NCBI RefSeq assembly: GCF_030816015.1
Contig: NZ_JAUSXN010000001.1
Location: 4,836,001-4,900,000, forward strand
Direction of reading: 5' to 3'
Length of the DNA stretch: 64,000 nucleotides
DNA from: Pedobacter sp. W3I1
GTDB lineage: Bacteria > Bacteroidota > Bacteroidia > Sphingobacteriales > Sphingobacteriaceae
Below, one piece after another: positions 43,468 to 52,664 of this stretch; within the stretch, counting starts at the first letter, position 1, and each line of letters starts with the position of its first letter. The translations under genes and the position numbers were made by a program. A model generated the notes under the pieces. It was given only the letters and a program-made list of their open reading frames with translations. It did no database searches and was not told the origin of the DNA.

Positions 43468-45558
43468 TTATTCTTTCCAAACCAATATGCCTGCCGGCTT
43501 CAGTATTTTTTCACCAATTAAAATCTTTGAAGTTTCTGGTATACCCATGGTGTAGTTAGCTGAAGAATAATTTACCGCCATGTAAAATCCATCTCTCCAA
43601 TAAACAAATACGCCTGGCGGATAATTTTCAACGGTTGCTCCTGCCTGGATATAAATATCACGTAATAAATCCTTTTCCAATTCGCTATTATCAGTTGCAA
43701 CGCCGATGTAGGTAACCGTTCCTTTGCCGACTTTGCGTTTAGTAACAGCTGCCTTTCCCTTGTAAAACTGGTTGTCATAGCTCGCCAGAATCTCTGTACC
43801 CTGATTGGGCAGTAGCAAATCGGACCAATTGTTCCAATCGTAGTGTTTTTCGTTCATCAGAACATCTCCTTTACCGTAAACAGAAAGCATATCCGTTGCG
43901 GTAACCTGAGCTCCAATAAGTCCGGAAATCGGTGCGGCCAGTTTACCCTCCCAGAAATGCCCCATGCGGTTTTTGGTTGCTGTACGGCAAGTTATAATCA
44001 AATGTCCGCCATCCGTTACATAACTGTTCCATTTCTTTACCAAAGCAGAATCTACCATTTCGTAAGCAGGAACTATGACCACCTTATATTTAGACAGATC
44101 GGCAGTTTCAGGTATTACATCAACAGGAGCACCTAAAGATTTCGCTATTTCCATAAACTTAACGGGGTAATTCCATGTATCCCACTGCGTGGTCTGTTTT
44201 TGCCTGTCGATAGTCCAGTAATTTTCCAAGTTCCAGAGAATAGCTGTTGAGCGTGTGGCGAGTTTTTCGGGCATTTTAACGCCTGGTCTATATTGTTTTC
44301 GTAACTCTTTTATCTCTTTCATGAACTGCATATATTCCTCTCCACCTGGCGAAGGTGTTACCCCGTCTGTTTGTATAACGCCCGAGTGGTATTGTTCGGC
44401 ACCGTATAAAATTTGCCGGAAGCGGTAAGAGCAGGCAAGCTTTCCACCTGCAGCAAACGAATGGTACAACCACATGCGCACTGTTCCGGGTAAAAGAAGC
44501 GGGTTATAGCTTCCCCAATTTACCGGGCCAGGCTGAATTTCCATCACGCCAGATACACCACCAAGCTGTTTATAATATGCTGATGCAAAAAGGATTACCC
44601 TGCTATCTCCCAGCCTGAATCCAAGTTCACCAATATTATCGCTGCCACCGTTAGGATAAGCAGTATAGGCAGCAAAATCGAGTTTTTTTGTTCGCACAGG
44701 ATCAGAACCTGTGGAAACCGCAGTATAGTTGGTGGTAATATACTGCTGCTTTGAAATATGGTTGCGCAGGATGGCGGCCTGGAAATCGAGAAATTCGGCC
44801 TGGGCGTCTGCACAATAGCGCTTAAAATCGAGCAGGGCGTGCGGATTATTCCCCCACCAGCCCACCAGATTGGTATTATGGATCATAACCTGTTCAAAGC
44901 TGTTGTACCACTGGCTCCAGAAAGCTGTACCCCAGGCTTCATTTAAAGCATCGACAGTTTTATATCTTTTTTTTAGCCATTGCCTGAAAGCTTCCTGCGA
45001 GGATGCACTGTAATCGGGTTTGGCATCGGGTTCGTTATCGAGCTGCCACCCAATTACATCTTTGTTCTGCCCGTAACGCCTGGCCATTTCAGCTACAATT
45101 TTTTCGACGAATAAGCGATACCTGGGGTTAACGATTGAAGCGAGTCCGCGCGTTCCGTGCTCAGCGCGGGTATAGTGCCCATCCATGATAAAAGTTTCAG
45201 GATAATCTGTCCGCATCCAGGCTGGCGTAGTTGCCGAGGGCGTGCACATCAGCACTTTAAGCTTATATTTAACACAAAGCCCCACTACCTTATCGAGCCA
45301 GGCAAAATCAAACTTCCCTTCTTCAGGCTCCATTTTAAACCAGGCGAATTCTGCAAGGTGGACAAACTCGTAGCCCATATCCGAAATCTTTTTGATATCG
45401 CGCTCCCACTGGCTTTCCTTCCAATGTTCGGGATAATAGTATATCCCGGTAGTGATCAGGTCTTTTTCAGAAAAAAAATGGCTGGTTTCCTGCGATTTCA
45501 CCTTTATTATCGAAATAAGTAGTGTTAACAGGATAAGTGGGATAGTTTTTTTTACCAT
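43468..45558 (-). CDS. GH42 beta-galactosidase
   Basis: 696 residues, slightly longer than classic GH42 because of a signal peptide (IPLILLTLLISIIKVKSQ). TIM-barrel features: TGIYYYPEHW, HLAEFAWFKMEPEEG, acid/base E176 in WQLDNEPDAK, nucleophile E340 in GVMEIQPGPVNWG. The trimerisation domain and the C-terminal beta domain follow. Predicted to remove terminal beta-galactose, for instance from galactosylated xyloglucan side chains. It starts 6 bp after the GH2 stop; both are in one operon. GH42 is less common than GH2 or GH35 in xyloglucan loci. Confidence 0.92.
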   Translation of the reverse strand: MVKKTIPLILLTLLISIIKVKSQETSHFFSEKDLITTGIYYYPEHWKESQWERDIKKISDMGYEFVHLAEFAWFKMEPEEGKFDFAWLDKVVGLCVKYKLKVLMCTPSATTPAWMRTDYPETFIMDGHYTRAEHGTRGLASIVNPRYRLFVEKIVAEMARRYGQNKDVIGWQLDNEPDAKPDYSASSQEAFRQWLKKRYKTVDALNEAWGTAFWSQWYNSFEQVMIHNTNLVGWWGNNPHALLDFKRYCADAQAEFLDFQAAILRNHISKQQYITTNYTAVSTGSDPVRTKKLDFAAYTAYPNGGSDNIGELGFRLGDSRVILFASAYYKQLGGVSGVMEIQPGPVNWGSYNPLLLPGTVRMWLYHSFAAGGKLACSYRFRQILYGAEQYHSGVIQTDGVTPSPGGEEYMQFMKEIKELRKQYRPGVKMPEKLATRSTAILWNLENYWTIDRQKQTTQWDTWNYPVKFMEIAKSLGAPVDVIPETADLSKYKVVIVPAYEMVDSALVKKWNSYVTDGGHLIITCRTATKNRMGHFWEGKLAAPISGLIGAQVTATDMLSVYGKGDVLMNEKHYDWNNWSDLLLPNQGTEILASYDNQFYKGKAAVTKRKVGKGTVTYIGVATDNSELEKDLLRDIYIQAGATVENYPPGVFVYWRDGFYMAVNYSSANYTMGIPETSKILIGEKILKPAGILVWKE

Positions 45559-45564
45559 AATAGT

Positions 45565-48084
45565 TTAATTGTTGTGGCTTAAATCCTTAACAGCTGTTTT
45601 GATAATTAAAGTTTCCGCAGGTAAACCTGCAGAAGTAACTGTAAGTTTAATATCACCTTCACGACGGCCGCTTCTAATGACAACCAGCGCCCGCCCATGC
45701 CATGCTTTACGGCTATTACCTACATATTGTTCATAGTCTTTCAAGTCAGCATTATCTACTCCGGCAATCACACCTAGCCCTTCAATATTAAAATGCAGGC
45801 GATTTACTGCATTTGGTGTGAGTGTTCCGTTTTTATCCGTTATTTCAATGGTGATGTATGATAAATCCTGTCCATTGGCCAATATTTCTATCCGGTCTGC
45901 CCTTAGATTTATTTTTGCGGGATCGCCCGCTGTTTGCAGAATGGCCACTCCTGTTTCTTTATCATTTTCCACACCTACAGCCTTAAGCAAACCAGGAGCA
46001 TATGGAACCTGAAAAGTAGCCTTAAACTGTTGAGTGAGGGTAGTTGCCTGTTCTCCTATTAATTTGTCATTCAGGTATAATCTTACTTTCTGGTATTTTG
46101 AATATACTTCAACCTTAACTGTTTTTCCTTCAAAACCAGGCCAGTTCCAGCTTTCCCAGGTTGGCCATACCGACCATAAGGTTTCTTTGATTTCTAAAGG
46201 CTCAGGAGCTGGTTCGCGAACTGCCATATAAAGTTTTTCGTTATTGTTATACAGCATGCTCCGGTAATGAGAAATGGGTTTTCTCCAACCAATCAGATCT
46301 ATATCGCCGCAGTAAGCGCCATGATTAGGAAAAAAACTATTCTCCCAGTGCTCGCCGGGTACATCACCTGAATAATACCAGCGCCCGATGCCCGACTCAC
46401 CCAGGTAATCCATGGCTGTCCAAACAAAATCTCCTATTACATAATTGTTTTCCTGTACCAGTTTCCAATTGGCAAATGCGTCTCTGGGATAGGATTCGGT
46501 TTGAACGATGATACGCGAAGGCACTCTTTTATGATCGTCAGGAGCACTATGCAGGTTATAATTATAACCGGCAACATCATGTACCGCCATTAGTGGATCA
46601 AACACATTCCAGTTTTTACCATTATTTACAATTGCAGAGGTAACTGGGCGGGTATTATCTATTTTTTTTAAGGCATCAGAAAGCATTTGTGCAGTTTTCA
46701 CGGCTTCCGGATCTGCCCGCTCGGGTATTTCATTGCCTATGCTCCACATAAAAACCGAAGGATGGTTACGATCGCGCAATACCATTGCTTCTAAATCTCG
46801 CTGCCACCACTTGTTAAAACGCTTAGCATAGTCGTTATTGTTTTTTCCAATTTTCCAGCAATCGAACGATTCGTCCATTACCAGCAGGCCCAGTTTATCG
46901 CAGGCATCAAGAAATGCTTCTGATGGTGGATTATGGGAAGTCCGAACAGCATTAAAACCACCTGCTTTAAGCAACTCCACTTTACGCTGTTCTGCACGGT
47001 CAAAAGCCGCAGCGCCCAGGCAGCCATTATCGTGATGTACACATCCACCATTGATCTTCACTGTTTTTCCATTAAGCTGAAATCCATTTTCAGCAGTAAA
47101 TTTTATAGAGCGGATACCAAAATAGGTTGTCGCATCGTCAAGCACTTTCCCGGCTTTTAACACCTGGATTTGAGCCTGATATAAATGTGGTGTTTCAGGT
47201 GTCCAAAGCTTAGGGTTTGACACCTGTATGGTTTGGGTGATTTCCTTTTCACTGTTGGCAGGAAGCTCAACCTTTACAAGAGCCTTTCCTGCACTTTTAG
47301 CACTTTTATTCCAAAGAAGAGTTTCAACCAAAACCTGCTGGGCAGTTGCTGTTCCGTTTTTGATCTTAGTTTTAAGCAGTATTATTGCCTTTTTTGAAGA
47401 CACCACCGGAGTTGAAATGTTCAGTCCCCAATGTGCAACATGAACCGGATCGGTAACATTGATCCAAACATGGCGGTAAATGCCAGAGCCGCTGTACCAC
47501 CTGGAATTTATTTGCTGGGAATTATCTACACGTACAGCGATTACATTTTCTTTATCAAAATCGAGATAAGGCGAAAGGTCATAATTGAAAGAAGAATAAC
47601 CATAAGGCCTGATTCCAAGGGATTTTCCGTTAATAAACACTTCAGCGTTCATATATACCCCCTCAAAATAAATAGAAATCTCCTTACCCTTCCATTCAAG
47701 CGGGGCATTAAGGGTTTTTCTATACCAGGCTATGCCTGCAGGAAAGTAACCTCCAGCACCTCCGGTAGGGTTTTTCGGATTTATTTTACCTTCAATGCTC
47801 CAATCGTGCGGCAAATCCAGGCCACGCCAATCCTTATCGTTAAAATCTCTTGTTTTAGCTAAAGCCTCATCGCCCTGCAAAAATTTCCAGTTATAATCGA
47901 ATAACTGTTTTCGCTCATTATTACCCTTACTTTGCGCATTTCCCAAAGTACAGTTTAGTAGAAGCAAAAAAAGCGTGGTTAAAATACCAAGATATAACGT
48001 GATGTTGTTATGGGCGTTGCTTTTACTAAAATTGTTCCTGTACAAGCTCCTGTTACTCATTGGTGTACCAAATATTTGCTTCAT
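45565..48084 (-). CDS. GH2 beta-galactosidase-type enzyme
   Basis: 839 residues from the first ATG; ATG 48060 (MSNRSLYR) is an equally plausible start. An N-terminal hydrophobic segment LYLGILTTLFLLLLNC directs export. Sugar-binding, immunoglobulin-like and TIM-barrel domains follow in standard GH2 order: LPHDWSIEG, NGGCVHHDNGCLG, RTSHNPPS, acid/base E452 in SIGNEIPE, nucleophile E530 in IVQTESYPRD. A C-terminal DUF4982-like beta domain and a further Ig-like domain complete it. Likely role: debranch beta-galactose in the periplasm. Confidence 0.92.
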   Translation of the reverse strand: MKQIFGTPMSNRSLYRNNFSKSNAHNNITLYLGILTTLFLLLLNCTLGNAQSKGNNERKQLFDYNWKFLQGDEALAKTRDFNDKDWRGLDLPHDWSIEGKINPKNPTGGAGGYFPAGIAWYRKTLNAPLEWKGKEISIYFEGVYMNAEVFINGKSLGIRPYGYSSFNYDLSPYLDFDKENVIAVRVDNSQQINSRWYSGSGIYRHVWINVTDPVHVAHWGLNISTPVVSSKKAIILLKTKIKNGTATAQQVLVETLLWNKSAKSAGKALVKVELPANSEKEITQTIQVSNPKLWTPETPHLYQAQIQVLKAGKVLDDATTYFGIRSIKFTAENGFQLNGKTVKINGGCVHHDNGCLGAAAFDRAEQRKVELLKAGGFNAVRTSHNPPSEAFLDACDKLGLLVMDESFDCWKIGKNNNDYAKRFNKWWQRDLEAMVLRDRNHPSVFMWSIGNEIPERADPEAVKTAQMLSDALKKIDNTRPVTSAIVNNGKNWNVFDPLMAVHDVAGYNYNLHSAPDDHKRVPSRIIVQTESYPRDAFANWKLVQENNYVIGDFVWTAMDYLGESGIGRWYYSGDVPGEHWENSFFPNHGAYCGDIDLIGWRKPISHYRSMLYNNNEKLYMAVREPAPEPLEIKETLWSVWPTWESWNWPGFEGKTVKVEVYSKYQKVRLYLNDKLIGEQATTLTQQFKATFQVPYAPGLLKAVGVENDKETGVAILQTAGDPAKINLRADRIEILANGQDLSYITIEITDKNGTLTPNAVNRLHFNIEGLGVIAGVDNADLKDYEQYVGNSRKAWHGRALVVIRSGRREGDIKLTVTSAGLPAETLIIKTAVKDLSHNN

Positions 48085-48153
48085 AAAAATATTAATGTTT
48101 TATCAATTATCATCGAATGCCAAAATTGCCGGTTTGCTGAATTTCTAAGCGAA

Positions 48154-49665
48154 CTATTTTATTGGGGTATATTTAAAATTCTTAAAAGTTATTTTTCCAT
48201 CTCCTATAGAACAAAGGCCGATCCGTAAACTCAAAAATCCGCTAAGTACATTGTGGTGCATGCCAGATACTTCAAAAGAATTTTCGATTTTGTTCCATTT
48301 CACGCCATCTTTACTGTAATACAGATCTACTGTGTTTTCTACATTTTTGAGGCGGAGGAATACATGGTTGTTAACTACATTTTTTTCAGCCAGGGCTCGC
48401 CAGCCACGCAAATCGGCAATTATATCCTCATTGTTGGCCAATATACCGGACGATGCAGTGTTATTGTAAAAAAGAGCCAAGCCGGCCGTTGCTTTTCCTT
48501 CTATTAATACCTCCACATCAACAGTATAGGAATGGTCTTCCGGAATGCACAGCAAGGGAGAACTATTGCCAATAGTATTTCCTTTTGCTTTAACAGACAA
48601 GCTGTTATTGGCCAATTTAAACCTGTTAGTATCCAGTTCTTCGAAGAATTGCCATTGAGATTTTAATTTATGACCCGCAAAATTATCGTTCAGGTTGAAA
48701 TTGGTTTTAGAAGGGGCCAAATCTGGCTTTTTGATCGGTTTACTGTCTGATACGCCTGCCGCAACTTTGTACCAGCCGTCTTTTGTCCATTCTATAGGCA
48801 ACAGCATCGTTTGGCGGCCTTTGTTGTAATAATCTTTTTCGTAAGCGTGGAACACCATCCACCAGTTTCCTTTCACATCATCAATAATGGTAGCATGCCC
48901 TTTTGATCTCCATCTTTCAGATTTTTCTGTTGTTCTTACAATCGGATTATAAGGAGAATTTTCCCATGGCCCCGACAGTGATTTTGATCGAGCGGATACG
49001 ACCATGTGGCCGGTTATGGGGCCTGCTGTTCCGCCTTCGGCCACAGTAATATAATAGTATTCTCCCCTCTTTATCAATTTAGGGCCTTCCAGACAAAAAC
49101 ACTCAATAGACCAGTCTCTTGGTATTGGCCAGCCTTTATACGAACTCTTTTGATCTCCTGTTATTGAAAGACCATCATCAGATAAAGGCACAAATCCTCC
49201 GTCGCTGAAGAATAAATATCTTTTGCCTTCTTTATCCGTAATATGACCCGGGTCGATGTTGCCGATTTTCAAATCAACCGGATCACTCCATTGACCATCA
49301 ATTGAATCTGCAGTGACCACATAATTGGTACCATTTGCTGGGAAATAGATATAAAACTTGTTTTTGTACTTCACCAGATCAGGTGCATACACCGAGCCTA
49401 CTTTTTTGTGCAGGGCGTGGGTTACCGGTTTCCAGTTGATCAGATCTTTTGAATGCCAGATCAATAAACCTGGATAATATTCGAAAGAGGAATGAACCAT
49501 GTAATAATTATCCCCATCACGTAATATACTCGGATCTGGGTAGTCTCCGGCAAAAATAGGATTGCTATAAAATCCAGGGACATTTGCCGTTTGCGTTACC
49601 TGATATTGCGCTGTTGCACAAATGCTAAACTGGATTAATAAGATTGTGATTATAAATTTATTCAT
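48154..49665 (-). CDS. GH43 family enzyme, probable alpha-L-arabinofuranosidase
   Basis: 503 residues; signal peptide MNKFIITILLIQFSICATAQ. Five-bladed propeller with the three GH43 carboxylates: D44 in GDYPDPS (base), D138 in GNIDPGHI (pKa modulator), E193 in CLEGPKL (acid). A C-terminal beta-sandwich of the GH43_C2/DUF1349 type starts near residue 330. In characterised xyloglucan loci, GH43 enzymes remove arabinofuranose from solanaceous-type side chains; beta-xylosidase activity is the main alternative. It lies 177 bp after the BACON-GH5 gene, across a hairpin. Confidence 0.9.
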   Translation of the reverse strand: MNKFIITILLIQFSICATAQYQVTQTANVPGFYSNPIFAGDYPDPSILRDGDNYYMVHSSFEYYPGLLIWHSKDLINWKPVTHALHKKVGSVYAPDLVKYKNKFYIYFPANGTNYVVTADSIDGQWSDPVDLKIGNIDPGHITDKEGKRYLFFSDGGFVPLSDDGLSITGDQKSSYKGWPIPRDWSIECFCLEGPKLIKRGEYYYITVAEGGTAGPITGHMVVSARSKSLSGPWENSPYNPIVRTTEKSERWRSKGHATIIDDVKGNWWMVFHAYEKDYYNKGRQTMLLPIEWTKDGWYKVAAGVSDSKPIKKPDLAPSKTNFNLNDNFAGHKLKSQWQFFEELDTNRFKLANNSLSVKAKGNTIGNSSPLLCIPEDHSYTVDVEVLIEGKATAGLALFYNNTASSGILANNEDIIADLRGWRALAEKNVVNNHVFLRLKNVENTVDLYYSKDGVKWNKIENSFEVSGMHHNVLSGFLSLRIGLCSIGDGKITFKNFKYTPIK

Positions 49666-49773
49666 ATTATTGAAAGTTGTAAAAATATTGAGGTGATACG
49701 TACCTGGTTGTCGGTGTCCTATTTTTCTATGGACCGCTTAGTTTTCACATCAATGCGAAATCAATATTTATCG

Positions 49774-49804
49774 AAATCCGTGATCCATAAGGCATCACGG
49801 ATTT
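49774..49804. terminator. Intercistronic hairpin between GH5 and GH43
   Basis: AAATCCGTGAT, loop of about 9 nt, ATCACGGATTT: an 11-bp perfect stem. On the plus strand a T run follows; on the minus strand, the sense of the genes, it is followed by CGATAAATA. It may be a weak terminator or an mRNA-stabilising end that separates surface components from periplasmic enzymes. Confidence 0.6.
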
Positions 49805-49842
49805 TTATTCAGGTTTAAATAAACGGCATAAACTTTATCATT

Positions 49843-51321
49843 TTACTTCGCTCCCGAGATAATGGCGTTTACTATTCCCTGATCCAGAACTTTATTGTTC
49901 CTGCGGTCTAAAACAGTGCCTTGTTCCCAAAAGAAGGGCTTAAGGCCAGATTTAATGGCCTGTTGGGTTGAGTAAGTTGTCCAGTAGTTTATAGACTCAT
50001 TGTGTTTTGCCATATCTGCAGGCAAATAATTTGGATTTGTTCTCCTGAAGGCTGCATATTCGCCAAGTATTACCGGAATCCCTTTATCCACAAACTTCGC
50101 TTTCATCAATGCGTATAATCTTGATATTTCACTTTCTTCGCCCCACGTTGCATTGCGGCTTGGATCGGTAGCCGAATGATGGCCTGTTCCCCAATAGTAG
50201 AACATTTTACCCCAACTGGCATCACCATCCATTAATATTGTAAATTGAGAGGGCGTATAGTTATGCACCTCAACCATCATACGGTTAGGAATCTGGTCAG
50301 TTGGAAGTACATTCATCAGGTTATTGGTTTTTTCGAAATCGGTTCCAGGTCCCTGAACAACCAGTACCCTGTAACTGTTCTTTCCTCCAGTGGCACGAAC
50401 GGCGTTGACAAATGTTTGGTGATAGCTGTTTAGTATTGCCATTTGTTCTGCATTTTCGGCCGGGGGTTCGTTAGCACTGGCAAACATCAAATGTTCATCA
50501 AAATCTCTCATGGTTGTTGCAATCTGTTCCCATAAAGCCTTTTGTTTGGCATTAACAGCGTCTTTCTGTGTTGAATTGATATTTTTATCAAGCCAACCGC
50601 CATCCCAGTGGATATTCAACAGCACATACATATCGTTGTCAACGCAATATTTAACTACTTCTTTAACACGGTTAAGCCATACAGGATCAATTGTAGCCTT
50701 TTGCTCGTCGCTCAAATGTTGCCAGTTCCAGGCGCAGGGAATACGTATTGCATTAAAACCTGTCTGTTTTACAAATTTCACATACGATTCGGTAATCCGG
50801 GGATTCCCCCAGCCCGTTTCGCCGCCCTGAGCCTCCATTGTATTCCCAATATTAAGGCCCAAATTCATTTTGGCAGCCAGTTGTACAGCCGTGCTGCCCA
50901 TACCCGTTTGGTCTGGTGCTTTAGGCGATGTATTGTAGGAAGGATAAAGCGTGCTCGTTTGCGATATCGTAACCCTTCGGGCCTGTCCGTTATCTGAGTT
51001 AACGACCATTACCGCAGAACGGGAAACACCTGTAAGGTTAGGCATTGCGGTTAACTTTAATTCGGTATTTCCTTCACTTCCTGCAGTCTGGCTAACCTGC
51101 AACCAAAGATCGGCAGGATTTTTAGTGTTCCATTTTCCATTGCTGGTAACCGTTATATTTGAAATGCCTCCATCAGGCAGAAAAGCAACATCCGATGTAG
51201 AAATGTTGAGTTGTGGTTGAACTTCTTCTTTCTTTTTACAATATGCGGTAAGCAGGCTAAAGGCGAGCAATACTAAGATATACAGGCATCCTTTTATTTT
51301 TATGTTTGCGAAGCGGCTCAT
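49843..51321 (-). CDS. BACON-GH5 surface endoglucanase (probable endo-xyloglucanase, GH5_4-like)
   Basis: 492 residues. A lipoprotein signal (LLAFSLLTAYC) is followed by a BACON domain (about 36-123: LNISTSDVAFLPDGGISNIT... RRVTISQTS) and a GH5 catalytic barrel (about 145-490) with LNIGNTMEAQGGETGWGNP, IHWDGGWLD, acid/base E285 in ASANEP, and nucleophile E421 in VILGEY. The BACON-GH5_4 layout matches characterised surface endo-xyloglucanases of Bacteroides. It acts outside the cell to make oligosaccharides for SusCD import. A close GH5 paralogue lies at 62030. Confidence 0.92.
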   Translation of the reverse strand: MSRFANIKIKGCLYILVLLAFSLLTAYCKKKEEVQPQLNISTSDVAFLPDGGISNITVTSNGKWNTKNPADLWLQVSQTAGSEGNTELKLTAMPNLTGVSRSAVMVVNSDNGQARRVTISQTSTLYPSYNTSPKAPDQTGMGSTAVQLAAKMNLGLNIGNTMEAQGGETGWGNPRITESYVKFVKQTGFNAIRIPCAWNWQHLSDEQKATIDPVWLNRVKEVVKYCVDNDMYVLLNIHWDGGWLDKNINSTQKDAVNAKQKALWEQIATTMRDFDEHLMFASANEPPAENAEQMAILNSYHQTFVNAVRATGGKNSYRVLVVQGPGTDFEKTNNLMNVLPTDQIPNRMMVEVHNYTPSQFTILMDGDASWGKMFYYWGTGHHSATDPSRNATWGEESEISRLYALMKAKFVDKGIPVILGEYAAFRRTNPNYLPADMAKHNESINYWTTYSTQQAIKSGLKPFFWEQGTVLDRRNNKVLDQGIVNAIISGAK

Positions 51322-51385
51322 AAATTTATTTCATTGTTCTTTTTAAGATTATAAAAAACCTTTCTCGTTGCTATATTTAAAGCAT

Positions 51386-51411
51386 ACCGGCCCGTAAAAT
51401 TACGGACCGGT
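51386..51411. terminator. Hairpin between SGBP and BACON-GH5 genes
   Basis: ACCGGCCCGTAA / TTACGGACCGGT forms a 12-position stem with one internal mismatch. It lies in the 98-bp gap after the SGBP stop (transcription is leftward). No strong T run follows, so attenuation or mRNA processing is more likely than full termination. Confidence 0.5.
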
Positions 51412-51419
51412 GGTATTGC

Positions 51420-52634
51420 TTATCTTGTTTTTACTATCCTGATATTATCTATAGCGGCTTCAAAGTCAGTGACCACGGTTGCACCATCATTGGTAAAAGT
51501 GACGTTGATCGCTCCTTTTCCTGTTGAACCGAGTAACTCGGTCAAGGTTTGAGCGGGCAGTCCGTTCTTTAAAAAGTTCGATAGTGGAACAATAACGGTT
51601 TGCCAGCCATTTGTTTTAAATGGAGCGTTTGATCCGTTTGCATTTTTCCACGGACGATAAAAAGCGGAATAGGTAAAGGTAAAGTCCTTAACAATCTGAA
51701 TAGAGCCATCGGTCCATGGTTTCTTAACAGCTATTTCAAATTTTAAGGAATAATTGTTCAGGGTATCTTGCAGATTGGCTGCAGGAACCCACTGAACTTC
51801 GTTAGTATTAATTGAACGTCCACCTTCCCACCAGCTTCCGTTACCAGCAGGGACATTTGTAGCCTTTAATATTCCATAATTACCATTATTCCCCGGAAAA
51901 TTAACAGCGTTGTTTGAAACATCAGAACCCCAGGCGAAGGTATTTATACTGTCATAGTTATTTAATACACCTGTTGCAAAATCATGAACGTTGTAAAAGG
52001 TGGTGGCTGTACCCGACTTTGTGGTTACAATAACAGGCCCAGGTGTTGAAACACTTGCAGGAACTGCCATTTTTATACCGGTACCGTCACTTGCCGCCGT
52101 AAAGCCCTTTACATCTACCCCTGCATAGCTTACCCGCTGAATAAAAAAGAAATTAAATCCTTTTATTACAACTGTATCGCCAGGATTCGCACTTTCGTTT
52201 GATATTCCAGAGATTGTAGGAGCAGGAGCCACAATTGGAAATGAAAAGGTAGTTTCGCCCTTTGTGGTTACAAACCGTATCGTATTAAGCTGCGAAGGCT
52301 CCACCAAAGGGAAAGCAATTACTGCAGGCATTAATACGATAGCGCTTGTATCAGAAAACCAGGCATCGTTAAAAGAACCTTTAACCCCGTTAAAATAAAT
52401 CTGGAGTGCTCCTTTTAGGTTACTCCCTGTAATTACAACCCATTTTCCGGTTCCTACCCTGGTTAACAGGGAATCGCCCGGACTGGGTACATAGTTACGT
52501 ACACCAGTAATAACCGGCGGGCCAGATGATGATGATAAGGATGAATCCTTTTTACAACCTTGAAGTGCAAAAAATATTATTGCAATTAAAATAAGTAACA
52601 AACGGCTATTAGCCCTGTTTAACAGATTTTTCAT
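51420..52634 (-). CDS. Surface glycan-binding lipoprotein (SGBP-B-like, IPT/TIG repeats)
   Basis: 404 residues. Signal peptide with lipobox FALQGC; at least two IPT/TIG Ig-like domains (about 38-135 and 137-215: PTISGISNESANPGDTVVIKG); and a C-terminal jelly-roll-like domain (about 230-404) with aromatic-rich segments GSWWEGGRSINTNEVQWVP and FTYSAFYRPWKNANG. This organisation matches the xyloglucan-binding SGBP-B family, in which the C-terminal domain binds the glycan. It follows susD by 30 bp and would capture polysaccharide at the cell surface. Confidence 0.9.
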   Translation of the reverse strand: MKNLLNRANSRLLLILIAIIFFALQGCKKDSSLSSSSGPPVITGVRNYVPSPGDSLLTRVGTGKWVVITGSNLKGALQIYFNGVKGSFNDAWFSDTSAIVLMPAVIAFPLVEPSQLNTIRFVTTKGETTFSFPIVAPAPTISGISNESANPGDTVVIKGFNFFFIQRVSYAGVDVKGFTAASDGTGIKMAVPASVSTPGPVIVTTKSGTATTFYNVHDFATGVLNNYDSINTFAWGSDVSNNAVNFPGNNGNYGILKATNVPAGNGSWWEGGRSINTNEVQWVPAANLQDTLNNYSLKFEIAVKKPWTDGSIQIVKDFTFTYSAFYRPWKNANGSNAPFKTNGWQTVIVPLSNFLKNGLPAQTLTELLGSTGKGAINVTFTNDGATVVTDFEAAIDNIRIVKTR

Positions 52635-52664
52635 ATCTTTTTAATTAATAATTAATTGTTCTGA

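Noticed and set aside
47431..47862. 143-aa ORF antisense to GH2
   Set aside because: Shadow of the conserved GH2 coding frame; no own domain or start context.
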